In this document: one piece after another, positions 39,235-48,775 of the stretch
Position numbering within the stretch: the first letter of the stretch is position 1
Layout of the letters: each line of letters starts with the position of its first letter
NCBI RefSeq assembly: GCF_000024365.1
Contig: NC_013235.1
Coordinates: 3,472,001-3,536,000, forward strand
Direction: 5' to 3'
From: Nakamurella multipartita DSM 44233
GTDB taxonomy: Bacteria > Actinomycetota > Actinomycetes > Mycobacteriales > Nakamurellaceae
Length of the DNA: 64,000 nucleotides
Position numbers and translations under genes: made by a program
Notes under the pieces: model-generated
The model's database searches: none
The model's input: only the letters and a program-made list of their open reading frames with translations
Told to the model about the DNA's origin: nothing

Positions 39235-40278
39235 TCAGTGATGCAGCAGGCTGCGGTTGATCTGGTCCAGACCGGCGACGCCGGTCAGCGCCATGGCGTG
39301 GCGCAGGTCGTCGGTCATGGCGCTGAGCGTGTCGGCGACCGCCTGGCAGCCGCCCGCGGCCAGCGCCCACAGCACCGGTCGCCCGATGAGCACCCCGTGG
39401 GCGCCCAGGGCGAGGGCGGTCAGAACGTCTAGGCCGCAGGAGATTCCGCCGTCGACGTAGACCGGGGCGCGTCCGGCCACCGCGTCGACGACGTCGCCCA
39501 GGGCGTGCGCGCTGGGCACCGCGCGATCCAGCTGCCGGCCGCCGTGATTGGACACGATCACCCCGGCGGCACCGGCGCGCAGGCACTCGTCCGCAGCGTC
39601 GCCGCGCAGCACGCCCTTGACCAGCACCGGCAGGCCGAACTCCCGGCGCAGCCAGTCGATCGTCTCCAGACCGATCGACGGATCCTGGGCGGCGGCCGCG
39701 CGCCCGTCGACCCCGGGGGCCAGGTGGGGGGCGATGTTGACCAGGAAGTGGTCGTCGGGCAACGGGATGCGGGTGCCACGAACCTGCCGTTTGCGTCCGA
39801 CGTACGGGGTGTCGCCGGTGAGCACCAGCGCGCGGGCGCCCGCGGTCACCGCATCGGCCACCACGCGCCGGGTGAGTTCGCGGTCACGCATCACGTAGAC
39901 CTGGAACCACCATGGCCCGGTGGCGGCGGCCGCCACCTCGGCGATCGGCAACGACGCCCGGGTCGAGAGCACGAACAGCGATCCGGCCTGGCCGGCGGCG
40001 GCGGCGGTGGCCCGTTCACCGTCGGGATGGGCCAGTCGCTGGAACGCGGACGGAGCAATGGCGATCGGCGTGGCGACCGGCACACCCAGCGCGGTCGAGG
40101 CGGTGTCCACGGCGCTGACGTCCCGCAACGGGAACGGCCGGAAGCGGTAGTCGGCCCACGCCGCCCCGGACTCGGCCCGGGTGAGCTGGTCGCCGGAACC
40201 CGCGTCGTAGTAGTCGAAGACCTCGGGAGTCAGGACCGAGCGCGCCTTCTCGGCCTGCTCTTCCAGTACGGCCAGCAT
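39235..40278 (-). CDS. FMN-dependent alpha-hydroxy-acid oxidase/dehydrogenase
   Basis: A 347-residue TIM-barrel flavoenzyme related to lactate and glycolate oxidases. IAPSAFQRLAHPDGE, LVLTGDTPYVGRKR, VLVKGVLRGDAADE (FMN lysine) and the signature VSNHGGRQLD (catalytic His) are all present, and YVDGGISCGLDVLTALALGA is the phosphate-binding end. It starts one base after the flippase stop and is followed by rfbF. A role in polysaccharide assembly is not established for this family; it might oxidise a glyceryl or lactyl substituent, or simply be embedded in the locus. Confidence 0.88.
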   Translation of the reverse strand: MLAVLEEQAEKARSVLTPEVFDYYDAGSGDQLTRAESGAAWADYRFRPFPLRDVSAVDTASTALGVPVATPIAIAPSAFQRLAHPDGERATAAAAGQAGSLFVLSTRASLPIAEVAAAATGPWWFQVYVMRDRELTRRVVADAVTAGARALVLTGDTPYVGRKRQVRGTRIPLPDDHFLVNIAPHLAPGVDGRAAAAQDPSIGLETIDWLRREFGLPVLVKGVLRGDAADECLRAGAAGVIVSNHGGRQLDRAVPSAHALGDVVDAVAGRAPVYVDGGISCGLDVLTALALGAHGVLIGRPVLWALAAGGCQAVADTLSAMTDDLRHAMALTGVAGLDQINRSLLHH

Positions 40279-40279
40279 G

Positions 40280-41566
40280 TCAGTCCTCCACCGTGAGCCG
40301 GGTCAGAGCGCGCCGCAGTTGCAGGAACCAGATCGGCAGCAGCGCGGCCTCGACCAGCGCGAGCGTCCAGGCCGCCCCGACGGCGTCCCAGAGCGGGATG
40401 GCCACGGCCAGACCGACCACGAGCATCGGCGCCCGCAGCAGGTTCACCCGCAGGGTGAGCTTGGCCAGCCCCATCCCGTACAGGACGGCGACCGGACCGG
40501 TCGCCGCCGCCGCCACCACCGCGAGCAGGCACAGCGGCAGCAGCACCATCTGGGCGCCGCTCCACGAATCGCCGAGCAGTTGCTGCCCCCAGGCGGACGG
40601 GAGGAGCAGCAGGACAGAGGCGTAGAGCACCCCGGCCAGGCCCAGGACGGACGAGACCACCAGCGCGAAGCGCATCCGACCGGCCGGCGAGAAGGCCACC
40701 CGCCGAGCGACTTCGGGCACGGCAAACATGAACGCGGCCGTGCCCAGGATGTTCATCGGGCCGAGCAGGACCTGACCGGCCCGCAGCGCACCCACGCCGG
40801 CGGCGGTGCCCCACACCCCGACCGCCAGGATCCCCCACTGCGCCAATCCCTGACTCAGGACGTATTCGACCAGCAGGTACCCGGTGAGCTTGCGCTGCCC
40901 GACCACCCAGCGGACCGACCCCCGCAGCCGGGGAACCGTGTCCAGCAGATATAGGCCGTACAGGGCCGACATCAGCCCGGTGGCACCCCAGATCAGCACC
41001 GGCAACCAGACATCGGCCCGGTCGCTCTGGGCGAAGATCAGGCCGACGAGCATCGCCACCGTCCACAGGGCGTCGATCGCCGTCGCCCGGGCCGGCTGGC
41101 CGGCGGCGAAGAACGCCATGCGGCAGATGTCCTGCACCATCAGGCCGGGCAGCACGACGCCGAGCGCGACCAACGCCTGACCGGTCTGCCCACCGAGCAG
41201 CAAACCGGTTGCCGCGGTGAGGATTCCGGCCACCACGCCGAGCGCGATGGTCGCCCCGAGAGCGGAGCGGACGGCGGACCGGAACTGCCGGCGACCCTCG
41301 GCCGCGAAGGTGATCTGCAGCGGCTGTCCCACCGCCGCCCGGTTGACCGCCACCACGATCGAATAGACCAGGAACGCCACCGAGAAGGCGCCGAACGCCT
41401 CGGCGTCGACGGCGCGAGCGACCAGGACCGCGAGCAGGAAGTTCGACGCGGCCGACAAACCCTGATCGACCACGGTCCAACTGACCCGACCGGCGACCCG
41501 ACCGGGCACCGGCAGCCGTCGACGAACCGTCCGATCGTCGTCGACCCGGTCATTGCTCAGGACCAT
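40280..41566 (-). CDS. Lipopolysaccharide-repeat flippase (Wzx/MATE-like)
   Basis: A 428-residue polytopic membrane protein with about twelve helices. The start, VSWTVVDQGLSAASNFLLAV followed by VARAVDAEAFGAFSVAF, is the usual first-helix pattern of polysaccharide exporters of the MOP superfamily. It probably flips undecaprenyl-linked repeat units. It begins four bases after the glycosyltransferase stop. Confidence 0.82.
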   Translation of the reverse strand: MVLSNDRVDDDRTVRRRLPVPGRVAGRVSWTVVDQGLSAASNFLLAVLVARAVDAEAFGAFSVAFLVYSIVVAVNRAAVGQPLQITFAAEGRRQFRSAVRSALGATIALGVVAGILTAATGLLLGGQTGQALVALGVVLPGLMVQDICRMAFFAAGQPARATAIDALWTVAMLVGLIFAQSDRADVWLPVLIWGATGLMSALYGLYLLDTVPRLRGSVRWVVGQRKLTGYLLVEYVLSQGLAQWGILAVGVWGTAAGVGALRAGQVLLGPMNILGTAAFMFAVPEVARRVAFSPAGRMRFALVVSSVLGLAGVLYASVLLLLPSAWGQQLLGDSWSGAQMVLLPLCLLAVVAAAATGPVAVLYGMGLAKLTLRVNLLRAPMLVVGLAVAIPLWDAVGAAWTLALVEAALLPIWFLQLRRALTRLTVED

Positions 41567-41570
41567 GCGG

Positions 41571-42515
41571 CTATCCGGCCCGGTAGGGGGATCGTTGGGT
41601 CGCGATACCCCGCACGTACGCCCAGTGCTGACGCACGGTGGACCAGCGACCGCGTCCGGCCCCGATCAGGATGCGCGGCGCCATGCCGGCGGCGAAGGCC
41701 GCGCGCATCACCCGGGCGGCCGCCGGGCGGTGATGATCATGCAGATAGGCGGCCATCGACGCGCCTCGCTGCTGCGGCATGGCGGTGCCACCGCCCCCCG
41801 AACTGGCCGTGGCGTGGGGCACCAGCAGATCGGTGCGCAGCACCATGCGCCGGCCCGACCGCCGGACGGCCCGACCGAAGGCCATGTCCTCGTTGTAGAC
41901 GAAGTAGCGCTCGTCGAAGCCGCCGAGGTCGAGGAATTCGCGCCGGCGAACGGCCAGGCAGGCGCCCGAGATCCACTCCAGGTCGACGTCCTGCCCTGTC
42001 CTCGGCTTGGCGAAGACGCCGGCCGTCGGCCACCGCCGATGCAGACCCAGGGCGTGTACCCACGCGCGCCGCGGGGTGGGGTCCCAGCCACCGACGCCCA
42101 GCTCGATGGAGCCGTCCGGGCCGGTGGTCGCCGCGCCGACCGCGATGAGCTCGGGCTCGTCGCGCAGGTGCCCGACCAGCGCCCGCCAGACGTCCACGGT
42201 CGGCCGGCTGTCCGGATTGGCGAAGACGAGGAACTCGGCCGTGCTGGTGCGGGCACCCAGGTTGGCGGCCCGGGCGAAGCCGCCGTTGCGGCCGTCCAGC
42301 CAGCGGCCGCGGGGCAGCGCCCGGACCACGTCCGGCACCCCGTCCGCGCCCGATGCGTTGTCCACCACCACGACCGGGCCGGTGGCTCCGACGTGCGTCA
42401 GCAGGCCGGTGAGCTGCTCCCGGCTGTGATAGGTCACCAGCACGACCTCGTAGCTGGTGTCGGCGACCGGCACCGGCCGCTCGCCGGCGACGACCGAGCG
42501 CTCGGTGACGCTCAT
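41571..42515 (-). CDS. Family 2 glycosyltransferase (rhamnosyltransferase-like)
   Basis: A 314-residue GT-A enzyme. VLVTYHSREQL, VVVVDNASGADG, FLVFANPDSRP (NPD in place of DxD), LEWISGACLAVRRREFLDLG and FVYNEDMAFGRAVRRSG are the family 2 landmarks in order. ATG 42515 overlaps the SAF-oxidoreductase stop (ATGA). The sugar transferred is unknown; similarity is to rhamnosyltransferases in general. Confidence 0.88.
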   Translation of the reverse strand: MSVTERSVVAGERPVPVADTSYEVVLVTYHSREQLTGLLTHVGATGPVVVVDNASGADGVPDVVRALPRGRWLDGRNGGFARAANLGARTSTAEFLVFANPDSRPTVDVWRALVGHLRDEPELIAVGAATTGPDGSIELGVGGWDPTPRRAWVHALGLHRRWPTAGVFAKPRTGQDVDLEWISGACLAVRRREFLDLGGFDERYFVYNEDMAFGRAVRRSGRRMVLRTDLLVPHATASSGGGGTAMPQQRGASMAAYLHDHHRPAAARVMRAAFAAGMAPRILIGAGRGRWSTVRQHWAYVRGIATQRSPYRAG

Positions 42516-43798
42516 CCGAACACCGCCGTCTGCTCGTCGCGCAGCTTGTCGATCAACCGGCCCTGCGGCACGGCGACGTCGTCGTAGGTCAATGTGGCGT
42601 CCTTGGCCACCGGACGCACCACGGTGCACCCGGCCGCGACGCCCATCGGCAGCAGCCGCTGGGCAGCCGTCACATCGGCCCGCTCCGCCTCGCCGTAGGT
42701 CAGATAGCCGCCCAGGTCGTCGATCACCTGGCCCGGGGACAGGTCGGTCTTGGCGGTCGCGACCACCTCGACCATGGGCCGACCGGCGGCCGCGATGGCC
42801 GCGTCGCCGAAGTCGACCGCCCGGGCCAGGCTGGCCGGCACCTCGAAGTGGCACAGGTGATACGGCGTGTAGAAGCTGTAGAGCGGTCCGGCGCCCAGCT
42901 TGTACAGGTTCAGGTAGTGGGCCTGGACCGGATCGTCGATGGTGGCCAGGCAAAAGACCCCGGGGCCGGGCTTGGCGCCGACGACGTAGTCGACGACTCC
43001 ACCCAGCTCCCGCAGCTGCTCGACGTCATAGGCACCGGTCAGCTCATCGACGTGGCCGCGGTGATCGGCTCCGCGCATGCCCCGTCGCTCGACCGTCATC
43101 CCGGTCGCGTTGGCCACGATGGCCTGTTCGAACGAGACCTTGGTGCCATCGGCAAAGCTGGTGACCATGTGCGGGTCCTGGCCCCACTGGGCCGCGAACC
43201 CGGCCTGCGTGGTCGGGTTGCGGAACCGATCCTGCAGACCCTTGATGTTGCCCAGCACCAGCGGGGTCAGCCCCCGGCCGGTGACGAACCGGAACAGGTT
43301 GATCTCCACGCCCGGCTGGTCGCCGTCGACGCCGCTGAACACCAGACCGGCGGCGGCCGCGCGGTGGGCCAGCAGTGGACCCACGGTGCCGTCCAGCTCG
43401 GCGTTCATCGTCACCACCGGCTTGCCGGCCTCGAACGCGGCCAGGGTGATCGCCGCGCCGAACTCGACCGCGCCGGTCACGTCGCAGATCACGTCGATGC
43501 CGTCGGCCGCGCAGACGGCCATCGGGTCGTCGGTCACCACCGGCCGACCGGCCGCCACCGCGGCACTGACCCCGGCCGCCGAATCGACCACGTCGACGTC
43601 GTCGATACCGGCCTCGCGGTAGGCCCGCTGGGCCCCGGCCAGGTTGCGGTTGGAGACTGCGGCCAGGGTCATGCCGGGCGTGTACCGGATGATCTGCCGG
43701 GCTACTCCACGACCCATGAAGCCGGCCCCGATCATGCCGACCCGGATCGGTTCGCCGCGCTCCTGACGTCGACCCAGGGCGGTGTCGACCAGGATCAT
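42512..43798 (-). CDS. NAD(P)-dependent oxidoreductase with C-terminal SAF domain
   Basis: A 428-residue protein with an N-terminal Rossmann fold (IRVGMIGAGFMGRGVARQI, about 18-36) related to homoserine dehydrogenases, a middle domain (GVDGDQPGVEINLFRFV) and a C-terminal SAF domain (TDLSPGQVIDDLGGYLTYG, PMGVAAGCTVVRPVAKD; about 355-410). Related SAF proteins recur beside RfbC-like epimerases, SDR enzymes and cytidylyltransferases in polysaccharide clusters, to my recollection, and have no assigned reaction. Overlaps on both sides (ATGA) tie it to this module. The likely substrate is a nucleotide sugar or its aldehyde intermediate. Confidence 0.82.
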   Translation of the reverse strand: MILVDTALGRRQERGEPIRVGMIGAGFMGRGVARQIIRYTPGMTLAAVSNRNLAGAQRAYREAGIDDVDVVDSAAGVSAAVAAGRPVVTDDPMAVCAADGIDVICDVTGAVEFGAAITLAAFEAGKPVVTMNAELDGTVGPLLAHRAAAAGLVFSGVDGDQPGVEINLFRFVTGRGLTPLVLGNIKGLQDRFRNPTTQAGFAAQWGQDPHMVTSFADGTKVSFEQAIVANATGMTVERRGMRGADHRGHVDELTGAYDVEQLRELGGVVDYVVGAKPGPGVFCLATIDDPVQAHYLNLYKLGAGPLYSFYTPYHLCHFEVPASLARAVDFGDAAIAAAGRPMVEVVATAKTDLSPGQVIDDLGGYLTYGEAERADVTAAQRLLPMGVAAGCTVVRPVAKDATLTYDDVAVPQGRLIDKLRDEQTAVFG

Positions 43799-44340
43799 GC
43801 CGGCGCTCCGACCGGCTCGAGCAGCGGCCAGCTCGCGTCCTTGTCGCTGATGGCGGAGACCGGTAGCGGCCAGGACAGCCCGAGCGCCGGATCGTCGTAG
43901 CGAAGACCGCGTTCCTGACCCGGCGTATAGCGTTCGCTGACCTGGTAGAGCACTTCGGTGTTGTCGACCAAGGTCTGGAATCCGTGCGCGAACATCGGCG
44001 GGACATAGAACGAACGACGATTAGCCGCGCTCAATTCCACCGCGACATGCTGCCGATAGGTCGGCGAGCCGGGACGCAGGTCCACGATGATGTCGACGAT
44101 GGCGCCGGAGATGCAGCGAACCAGCTTGGCCTCGGTGGCCGGCTCGAGCTGAAAGTGCATGCCGCGCAACGTGCCGGCCCGGTGGTTGTAGGACAGGTTG
44201 CACTGCACCACTTCCGGCAGCAGGCCGTGGGCCGCGAACTCGTCCTGGCAGAAGCTGCGGGCGAAGAACCCGCGGTCGTCGCGACGCTCCTCCAGCTCCA
44301 CGATGGCCACCCCGTCGATCGGCGTGTCGATGAACTTCAT
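43795..44340 (-). CDS. dTDP-4-dehydrorhamnose 3,5-epimerase-like protein (RfbC family)
   Basis: A 181-residue cupin epimerase. DDRGFFARSFCQDEFAAHGL, QCNLSYNHRAGTLRGMHFQ (catalytic His), CISGAIVDIIVDLRPGSPTY and FYVPPMFAHGFQTL are family motifs. Its neighbours carry CDP- rather than dTDP-sugar genes, and no rfbA or rfbB is present, so the true substrate may be a CDP-4-keto sugar. It overlaps both neighbours by ATGA. Confidence 0.88.
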   Translation of the reverse strand: MKFIDTPIDGVAIVELEERRDDRGFFARSFCQDEFAAHGLLPEVVQCNLSYNHRAGTLRGMHFQLEPATEAKLVRCISGAIVDIIVDLRPGSPTYRQHVAVELSAANRRSFYVPPMFAHGFQTLVDNTEVLYQVSERYTPGQERGLRYDDPALGLSWPLPVSAISDKDASWPLLEPVGAPA

Positions 44341-45365
44341 CGGGCCGCCGTCCAGAGAAGTTCGGCGTCAATCTGTTTCGTGCGCAGCAGGTACTCGAGC
44401 TGCTTGAGCCGGGTGTGCCCGCGACCGGTGAAGGTTTCGGCATCCAGGTCGATCGAGGAGAAGATCCGCGCCAGTTGCTCGGCCCCGCGGGAGGCATTCC
44501 AGTCGCACTCGAAGCCGGGGAGCTGGGCGTGGATCTTGTCGAAATTGACCCGGTAGCTCCGGTTGTCCGGTCCGGGCGGGCCGAACTCGGTCACGCATCC
44601 GGGGAACGCGGCGGCCACCTGCTCGGCGATCTCACGCACCTGGTAGTTCTGCTCGTTGCTGCCGACGTTGAAAACCTCGTTGTGCACGACGTCTCGCGGC
44701 GCCTCCAACGCGCAGCGAATCGCCTTGCCGATGTCCATGGCGTGCACCAGCGGCCGCCACGGAGTTCCGTCCGAGGTCATGGAGATCCGGCCGGTGGTGT
44801 GGGCCAACCCGGCCAGGTTGTTCAGCACGATGTCGAAGCGCATCCTCGGGGATGCGCCGAACGCGGTGGCGTTGCGCATGAAAGTGGGCGAAAAGGCATC
44901 ATCCGCCAGCGCGGAGACGTCTCGTTCCACCAATGCCTTGCAGTCGGCGTACGCCGTCTGGGGGTTGATCGGCGAGCTCTCGTCGACGACGCCGTCCGCC
45001 ACCCCATAGACACTGCACGAGGACATGTGGATGAACCGTTGTACCCCGGCCGATTTCGCCAGCGTGGCGAGCCGGAGCGTGCCCTTGTGATTGACGTCGT
45101 AGGTCACGTCCCCGAGCAGGTCGCCGAGCGGATCATTCGACAGCTCCGCCATGTGCACGATCGCGTCGAATCCGACAAGGTCCTCGGCCTGCACACTCCG
45201 GACATCTTTATCAAGAGTCAAGACCGTGCGGTCGGTGCCCCGATACAGCCATCCGGACTTGAAGAATCCGGTGTCCAGCCCGACCACGTCATGGCCACGC
45301 CGGGCCAGTTCCGGAGCCAGCAGGCACCCGAGGTACCCCTCGGTACCGGTCACCAAGATGCGCAT
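44337..45365 (-). CDS. NAD-dependent epimerase/dehydratase (SDR)
   Basis: A 342-residue extended SDR. MRILVTGTEGYLGCLLAPEL carries the GxxGxxG NAD loop. SSCSVYG provides the Ser, and PQTAYADCKALVE the YxxxK. RPLVHAMDIGKAI is a typical sugar-nucleotide enzyme segment. ATG 45365 has a GGGGAGGATC ribosome site. It is first in the minus-strand module with the RfbC-like and SAF genes, and probably acts on the same nucleotide sugar. Confidence 0.87.
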   Translation of the reverse strand: MRILVTGTEGYLGCLLAPELARRGHDVVGLDTGFFKSGWLYRGTDRTVLTLDKDVRSVQAEDLVGFDAIVHMAELSNDPLGDLLGDVTYDVNHKGTLRLATLAKSAGVQRFIHMSSCSVYGVADGVVDESSPINPQTAYADCKALVERDVSALADDAFSPTFMRNATAFGASPRMRFDIVLNNLAGLAHTTGRISMTSDGTPWRPLVHAMDIGKAIRCALEAPRDVVHNEVFNVGSNEQNYQVREIAEQVAAAFPGCVTEFGPPGPDNRSYRVNFDKIHAQLPGFECDWNASRGAEQLARIFSSIDLDAETFTGRGHTRLKQLEYLLRTKQIDAELLWTAAR

Positions 45366-45663
45366 GATCCTCCCCAAATTTCGCCACAGCTGCTGCAGCA
45401 CAAGTATTTTCACGACGAGTGCATCGACCGAGGCCTGGATGCGGCGGCCTCGTTGCCTCCCGCTGGCACCGCGCCGTCCCGACGCTACCGAGAGAAGAGT
45501 AGGTCACCAAATGGTCCAGCGCCACCCATTCAGCTTAACTTGGCCAGAACCTCATCACCACCTGTTAGCGTAGGGCGGTCTACCGTTCCACGATCTGGAC
45601 ATTTCAGCCATCCGAGCTTCCATGAGCTCACGGAGAGGCATCTCAGGCATGGGGGTCTGAAGC
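45366..45663. other. Divergent intergenic region of the exopolysaccharide locus
   Basis: This 298-base gap separates the divergent SDR gene and the initiating glycosylphosphotransferase and must hold both promoters. It is less GC-rich than its surroundings in places. I saw TANNNT-like hexamers (for example TAGCGT near 45569) but no -35 at a proper distance, and no clear inverted repeat. No gene is evident. Confidence 0.5.
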
Positions 45664-47196
45664 GTGATCGAAGGGCATTCGCCGTCAACCCGGTCCGAGC
45701 ACGGGGTTGCCGCCAGTGCCGTGCGTGCGCGCGGCGAGTCGCCGACGGCCGGGGAATCTGCTGGTCCGACGCCTTCGTGGACGGGTCGTCCCTTGCCGAC
45801 CGAGGCTCTGGCCCCCTACGCCGATCAGGTGGCCCGACGCCGGCTAAACATTCCGGTGGCACTTCTGGGACAGGGGATCTGGCCGCTGGTCCTGGCCGCC
45901 GACTTATTCGCTCTGATCGGCGCCAAGGCGATGCTCGGGCAGCTCACGGTGCGCTCGCTGGTGACCTTCACGATCTGCGTGGTGATCTTCGCGCTGGCCG
46001 GCCTGTACCGGTCCCGACTGACCCTGTCGGCCCTGGATGATCTGCCCCGGGTCGCCCTGGGCATGCTGGGGACTGTAGGACTGTCGACAATTGCTTTGAG
46101 CCTGCTTGATCGCCCGTCCGATCAGCAGCACCAGGAATCCCAATTGCTCTTCGCCGTGCTGACTGTGGCGATTGTCACGATCTTGCGCTCACTGGCCTAC
46201 CTGGCCATCCGCTCCTTGCGTCGGCACGGAATCGCCCACCGCACAGTTGTTGTCGGTGCCGGGCTGGTCGGCCAGTCGGTCGCCCGCACGCTGCACGAAC
46301 ATCCGGAATACGGATTGGCACCGGTCGGATTCGTCGATTCCGACCCGCTGAGCCAGCTGGGCGACTACGAGTTCCCGATCCTCGGGCACACCGACACGCT
46401 GCCGAAAGTGTTGCAGCTGACGGGCGTTCGCACGGTGATCATTGCCTTCTCGACCGCGCCGGAGGAGCAGATGATCGACGTGATCCGGCAGTGCGACCGG
46501 CTCAACTGCGAGATCTTCATCCTGCCAAGACTCTTCGAGGTGCACCATGTCAGCACCGACATGGACTACATCTGGGGCGTTCCACTCACCCGTTTGCGCC
46601 GTGGCGCCTATCGAGCCAGCTCCTGGCCGATCAAACGGATGATGGATATTGCCGCATCCGGTCTTGCGCTGGCACTCTTGTCACCGGTGATGGCCCTGAT
46701 CGCGCTGGCCGTGCGGATCGAGGGCGGTCCCGGGGTCCTGTTCAAGCAGATTCGGGTGGGGGTGGACGGCCGGCATTTCGAGTTGCTCAAATTCCGCTCG
46801 CTCCGGCCGGTCGACGAGACCGAGTCGGCCACCAACTGGAACATCTCGCACGACGACCGGCTCGGGCCGGTGGGTCGGATCCTGCGCACATCGAGCCTGG
46901 ACGAACTGCCCCAGTTGCTCAACATCCTGCGCGGCGACATGAGCATCGTGGGTCCACGACCCGAGCGCCCGCACTTCGTCGATCAGTTCCGGCAGACCTA
47001 CCCCCGGTACTGGGCCCGGCATCGCGTGCCCTGCGGCCTGACCGGGTGGGCGCAGATCCACGGGCTGCGCGGGGACACCTCAATCGCCGACCGTGCCCGC
47101 TTCGACAACTATTACGTCGAGAACTGGTCGCTCTGGCTGGACGTGAAGATCATCATCCGGACCGCCGGGGCCGTCTTCACCCGGGCCGGATCCTGA
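45664..47196 (+). CDS. Exopolysaccharide polyprenyl glycosylphosphotransferase (initiating enzyme)
   Basis: A 510-residue membrane enzyme that loads the first sugar phosphate on undecaprenyl phosphate. Four or five N-terminal helices (about 65-185), a Rossmann-like CoA-binding domain (VVVGAGLVGQSVARTLHEHP, about 200) and the C-terminal catalytic domain follow. That last domain has KRMMDIAASGLALALLSPVM, FKQIRVGVDGRHFELLKFRS, RTSSLDELPQLLNILRGDMS and VGPRPERPHFV. GTG at 45664 starts the reading; it is divergent from the sugar-nucleotide module. The stop is three bases from the convergent pseudouridine synthase. Confidence 0.92.
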   Translation: MIEGHSPSTRSEHGVAASAVRARGESPTAGESAGPTPSWTGRPLPTEALAPYADQVARRRLNIPVALLGQGIWPLVLAADLFALIGAKAMLGQLTVRSLVTFTICVVIFALAGLYRSRLTLSALDDLPRVALGMLGTVGLSTIALSLLDRPSDQQHQESQLLFAVLTVAIVTILRSLAYLAIRSLRRHGIAHRTVVVGAGLVGQSVARTLHEHPEYGLAPVGFVDSDPLSQLGDYEFPILGHTDTLPKVLQLTGVRTVIIAFSTAPEEQMIDVIRQCDRLNCEIFILPRLFEVHHVSTDMDYIWGVPLTRLRRGAYRASSWPIKRMMDIAASGLALALLSPVMALIALAVRIEGGPGVLFKQIRVGVDGRHFELLKFRSLRPVDETESATNWNISHDDRLGPVGRILRTSSLDELPQLLNILRGDMSIVGPRPERPHFVDQFRQTYPRYWARHRVPCGLTGWAQIHGLRGDTSIADRARFDNYYVENWSLWLDVKIIIRTAGAVFTRAGS

Positions 47197-47199
47197 TCG

Positions 47200-48126
47200 T
47201 CAGGTTCCGGCCAGCACCTCGAGCGCATGCGCCAGGTCGGCCGGGTAGGGGCTGGTGAACTCCACCCAGCGCCCGTCGTCGGGATGGGCGAAGCCGAGGG
47301 TGCGCGCGTGCAGCCATTGCCGTTGCAGTCCCAGCCGGTCGGCCAGGGTCGGGTCGGCCCCGTAGGTCCGGTCCCCCACGCACGGATGCCGGACCGCGGC
47401 GAAGTGCACCCGGATCTGATGGGTGCGCCCGGTCTCCAGGTGCACCTGCAGCAGGCTGGCCGCCCGGAACGCCTCCAGCGTCTCGTAGTGCGTGACGCTG
47501 TCCTTGCCGCCGGCGACGACCGCGAACTTCCAGTCCGAGGACGGGTGCCGTCCGATGGGCGCGTCGATGGTGCCGGCGCTCGGATCCGGGTGGCCCTGCA
47601 CGAGCGCGTGGTAGATCTTGTCGACCGTGCGCTCCTTGAACGCGGCCTTGAGCGTGGTGTAGGCCCGTTCGGACAACGCCACCACCATCACCCCGGTGGT
47701 GCCCACGTCCAGCCGGTGCACGATCCCCTGCCGTTCGGCGGACCCGGAGGTGCTGACGGCGATGCCCAGGCCGGCCAGTGCGCCCAGGACGGTCGGCCCG
47801 GTCCAGCCCGGGCTGGGGTGGGCGGCCACCCCGACCGGCTTGTCGACCACGACGATGTCGGCGTCCCGGTAGAGCACGCTCAGCCCGTCCACGACCTGGG
47901 CCTGGACGGCCGGCGGCCGGTCCGGTTCGGGCAGGGTGATCTCCAACCAGGTGTCCAGGGCCATTCGGCTCGATCGGGCCACCGGCACGCCGTCCACCAG
48001 CACGTCACCGGCGTCGATCATCTCCGCCACCGTGGTCCGGCTCAGCCCGAGCAGGCGCGCCACCCCGGCGTCGAGGCGCATTCCGGCCAGCCCGTCGGGG
48101 ACCGGCAACCGGCGTACGTCAGGCAC
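47200..48126 (-). CDS. 23S rRNA-type pseudouridine synthase (RluA/RluD family)
   Basis: A 308-residue enzyme with an N-terminal S4 RNA-binding domain ([20 protein letters not shown]) and the RluA catalytic domain: [33 protein letters not shown] (catalytic Asp about 139) and [19 protein letters not shown]. The lspA-rluD pair is a common actinobacterial arrangement. GTG at 48126 overlaps the lspA stop by eight bases. Confidence 0.93.
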   Translation of the reverse strand: MPDVRRLPVPDGLAGMRLDAGVARLLGLSRTTVAEMIDAGDVLVDGVPVARSSRMALDTWLEITLPEPDRPPAVQAQVVDGLSVLYRDADIVVVDKPVGVAAHPSPGWTGPTVLGALAGLGIAVSTSGSAERQGIVHRLDVGTTGVMVVALSERAYTTLKAAFKERTVDKIYHALVQGHPDPSAGTIDAPIGRHPSSDWKFAVVAGGKDSVTHYETLEAFRAASLLQVHLETGRTHQIRVHFAAVRHPCVGDRTYGADPTLADRLGLQRQWLHARTLGFAHPDDGRWVEFTSPYPADLAHALEVLAGT

Positions 48127-48757
48127 TGTCGTCCTTGCGCGAGCGGGTGCGGGTGCCGTCGAAGTCGATGCCCAGCAGCGCGGTGATGACCAGGCTGATC
48201 CCGCCGATGGTGATGGCCGAGTCGGCCACGTTGAACACCGGGAAGTACTCGGCGTTGGGTCCGAACACCGAGACGAAATCCACCACGTGGCCCTGCAGGA
48301 AGCCGGGGGCCCGGAAGATCCGGTCGATCAGGTTGCCGATCGCCCCACCCAGCACCAGGCCCAGCGAGATCGCCCATGGGGTCGAGCGCAGCCGTGGAGC
48401 CATCCGGATGATCACCACGACCACCCCGATCGCGATCAACGCGAGCAGCCAGGTCATCCCGGTGGCCATGGAGAAGGCCGCCCCCGGGTTGCGGATCAGC
48501 GACAGGTAGACCAGGCCGCCCAGCACCCGCACGGGCTGGTTCGGCTGGATCGTGGCGACCACGATCACCTTGCTGATGACGTCCAGGACGATCACCGTCG
48601 CGGCGATCGCGGCGAGCAGGCCGACCTTGCGCGGCTTGAGCGGCGTGGAATCGGTGGACGCCGGATCGGCCGGAGTGCTCTGCGCCGGGGTCGGATCGGC
48701 GGGAGTCTGGTCCGTCGCCGGCGGGGCGTCCTCGGGCTGATCCGTCACGCCCACCAT
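48119..48757 (-). CDS. lspA: Prolipoprotein signal peptidase (signal peptidase II)
   Basis: A 212-residue aspartic membrane protease that cleaves lipoprotein signal peptides. Four helices are present. The catalytic aspartates are in [11 protein letters not shown] (about 143) and [13 protein letters not shown] (about 175). The N-terminal 40 residues are an unusual Pro/Thr/Asp-rich extension before the first helix; a later start is possible but no better site is seen. It is upstream of the pseudouridine synthase. Confidence 0.94.
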   Translation of the reverse strand: MVGVTDQPEDAPPATDQTPADPTPAQSTPADPASTDSTPLKPRKVGLLAAIAATVIVLDVISKVIVVATIQPNQPVRVLGGLVYLSLIRNPGAAFSMATGMTWLLALIAIGVVVVIIRMAPRLRSTPWAISLGLVLGGAIGNLIDRIFRAPGFLQGHVVDFVSVFGPNAEYFPVFNVADSAITIGGISLVITALLGIDFDGTRTRSRKDDSA

Positions 48758-48775
48758 TGTCCCAGAGACGGCCGC

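Noticed and set aside
47200-47383. Terminator between the glycosylphosphotransferase and the pseudouridine synthase
   Set aside because: Only three bases separate the stops and no hairpin with a T-run is seen.
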